The notes under the pieces were generated by a model. That model was not told where the DNA came from. It worked only from the letters and a program-made list of their open reading frames with translations, and did not search any database. From CAZDJQ01 sp964505765 (GTDB lineage: Bacteria; Patescibacteriota; Microgenomatia; UBA12405; JAHJSD01), in contig CAZDJQ010000038.1 in the NCBI GenBank assembly GCA_964505765.1, positions 1-5,807 of the forward strand: a stretch of 5,807 bases of DNA. Direction: 5' to 3'. The number at the start of each line of letters is the position of its first letter. Position 1 is the stretch's first letter. The position numbers were made by a program, and so were the translations under genes. Below, piece by piece: positions 4,461 through 5,807 of this stretch.

Positions 4461-5807
4461 ATGCCAAAAAAATCAACAGTTTATGTCTGTCAAGAGTGCG
4501 GCGCTCATGCTCCTCAGTATATCGGCCGGTGTCCGGAATGCGGGGAGTGGAACTCTTTAGTAGAAGAAATTGTTTCTCCGGAAGAAAAAGAAATAGTGGC
4601 GAAAAACCTGGAATCGGCCGATATGGTGTCGGTTAATCAGGTCGAAGCCGACAGAACGACTCGGATAAATACGGGCATTCAAGAGTTGGACCGGGTTTTA
4701 GGGGGAAATTCATCTGAAGGCAAGGCCGGCATTGTCCCCGGTTCGGTAGTTCTTTTTTCAGGCGAACCCGGGATCGGCAAATCAACTCTGCTTACTCAGT
4801 TGGCAGTAAAACTATCCACTAACAAGCCACCACTAACCACTATATATGTTTGCGGCGAAGAATCGCCCGAGCAAATCAAACTGCGTTTAACCCGCTTAGG
4901 GTCGGATAAAAGCAATGATCTTGAAAATTTAAAGCTTTTTCCGGAAACCAACGTCGATGCAATTATTAAAAAAATTTACCAGATACTAGATTCTAAACTC
5001 CAAACTCTGCTGATTGTGGATTCGATTCAAACGCTTTATACCGAAGATTTATCCGGTGTTGCCGGTTCAATTTCCCAGCTTCGGGAAGGCACCAAACGGC
5101 TGATCAAATTGGCCAAAACCAAACAAATCCCGATTTTTTTAGTCGGCCACGTGACTAAAAAGGGAAATATCGCCGGCCCAAAAACAATCGAGCATGCCAT
5201 TGACACGGTTTTGTATTTGGAAGGGGAAAGATCATCAAACCTCCGCTTATTGCGGTCGGTAAAAAACCGTTTCGGCCCGACTGATGAAGTCGGAGTCTTT
5301 AAAATGACCGATGCCGGTTTAAAACAAGTGCTTGATCCGTCTTTTTTAGGAGGAGAGAAGGGGTTGAAAAGCCAGCCGGGCTCGGCTTTCAGTGTTGTTT
5401 TTGAAGGAACCCGGCCGATGACGATTGAAATCCAGGCTTTGGTGTCTAAAAGTTTTACCCCGATGCCGAAAAGAGTGATCAACGGCTTAGACCGCCGGAG
5501 AGCCGAGATGTTGATTGCGATAGTCCAAAAGTATTTAAATTTAAAGCTGTGGGAGTATGATGTGTTTTTAAATGTGACCGGCGGACTAAGAATTAAAGAA
5601 CCGGCTGCGGATTTAGCCGTATGTGCAGCAATTTACTCTTCTTACAAAAACAAGCCCTTACCTGATAAAAGCTGTTGGATCGGGGAAGTGTCGCTTTTAG
5701 GCGGGATAAACAAGGTGACTCAGCTTAAAAAAAGGAAAAAACAAGCCGAGGCGGTTGGTTTTGATCAGATCTACACCCGGTCTAAAATAAAAAAAATCAG
5801 ACAGCTG
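4461..5807 (+). CDS. radA: DNA repair protein RadA (Sms), 3' end cut by the window
   Basis: The frame is open from ATG 4461 to the right edge, 449 residues. Bacterial RadA is a RecA-like ATPase that helps process recombination intermediates by driving branch migration or unwinding at D-loops. Four parts are visible. First is an N-terminal zinc finger, C10-x2-C13 and C24-x2-C27 (VCQECG...GRCPECGEW). Next is the ATPase core with Walker A GEPGIGKST (101-109) and Walker B LLIVDS ending at D187-S188. Then comes the RadA-specific KNRFG motif (268-272). Last is a Lon-protease-like C-terminal domain starting near 330, with NGLDRRRAEML, GGLRIKEPAADLAVCAA and IGEVSLLGGINKV. Bacterial RadA is usually about 450-460 residues, so only a short tail is missing. 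All key motifs are intact. The start is supported by the extended -10 box six bases upstream. It appears to be transcribed alone, and its promoter carries an inverted repeat. Confidence 0.96.
   Translation, partial: MPKKSTVYVCQECGAHAPQYIGRCPECGEWNSLVEEIVSPEEKEIVAKNLESADMVSVNQVEADRTTRINTGIQELDRVLGGNSSEGKAGIVPGSVVLFSGEPGIGKSTLLTQLAVKLSTNKPPLTTIYVCGEESPEQIKLRLTRLGSDKSNDLENLKLFPETNVDAIIKKIYQILDSKLQTLLIVDSIQTLYTEDLSGVAGSISQLREGTKRLIKLAKTKQIPIFLVGHVTKKGNIAGPKTIEHAIDTVLYLEGERSSNLRLLRSVKNRFGPTDEVGVFKMTDAGLKQVLDPSFLGGEKGLKSQPGSAFSVVFEGTRPMTIEIQALVSKSFTPMPKRVINGLDRRRAEMLIAIVQKYLNLKLWEYDVFLNVTGGLRIKEPAADLAVCAAIYSSYKNKPLPDKSCWIGEVSLLGGINKVTQLKKRKKQAEAVGFDQIYTRSKIKKIRQL

Noticed and set aside
5036..5482. 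148-codon - strand frame
   Set aside because: It lies entirely antisense to radA, whose motifs are unambiguous.
1..5807. CRISPR array, tRNA, rRNA, insertion sequence or replication origin
   Set aside because: No regularly spaced repeats, cloverleaf, rRNA segment, transposase or DnaA-box cluster was seen on either strand by eye.

Overview
The window looks like a scaffold from an uncultivated, small-genome bacterium. A Patescibacteria/CPR lineage (Microgenomates-like) is my best guess. The clues are short intergenic spaces, several genes with no Shine-Dalgarno sequence and a -10 box placed for leaderless transcription, moderate to low G+C, lysine/isoleucine-rich proteins, and a short-read assembly gap. 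This placement is an inference from style; the window contains no rRNA or ribosomal protein gene. TGA is used as an ordinary stop at 2299-2301, and no gene needs it recoded.

Layout. Bases 1-127 hold the C-terminal end of an unidentified + strand gene, closing on a small terminator-like hairpin. On the - strand, 771 to 140, lies a two-gene toxin-antitoxin operon: a ribbon-helix-helix antitoxin followed, with a one-base overlap, by a PIN-domain (VapC-like) toxin. Its promoter lies across a 26-bp palindrome. Next, on +, is a 457-residue Nramp-like membrane transporter (928-2301) whose usual metal-binding motifs are replaced; a 32-bp near-palindrome lies upstream. A small - strand gene (2481-2284) for a putative zinc-binding protein converges on it and overlaps its 3' end by 18 bases.

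Bases 2491-2690 are a divergent regulatory region. Two back-to-back TTGACA boxes point left to the small gene and right to a UPF0371/DUF1846 gene. A strong intrinsic terminator sits only 12 bases before the start codon of the latter, an attenuator-like layout. This region is interrupted by a 100-N gap whose two flanks are the same 55 bases, so the gap is almost certainly an assembly artefact and the real sequence is probably continuous. The UPF0371 gene is otherwise complete (2845-4347). A 28-bp perfect palindrome (REP-like) and a promoter with an inverted repeat follow. The window ends inside radA (4461 to the right edge), a DNA repair ATPase lacking only its last residues.

There is no obvious single pathway linking these genes. 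Apart from the toxin-antitoxin pair, each appears to have its own promoter. The strongest general signals are the repeated use of palindromes at promoters, the leaderless promoter spacing, the attenuator-like hairpin and the collapsible gap. I see no convincing new multi-gene system.
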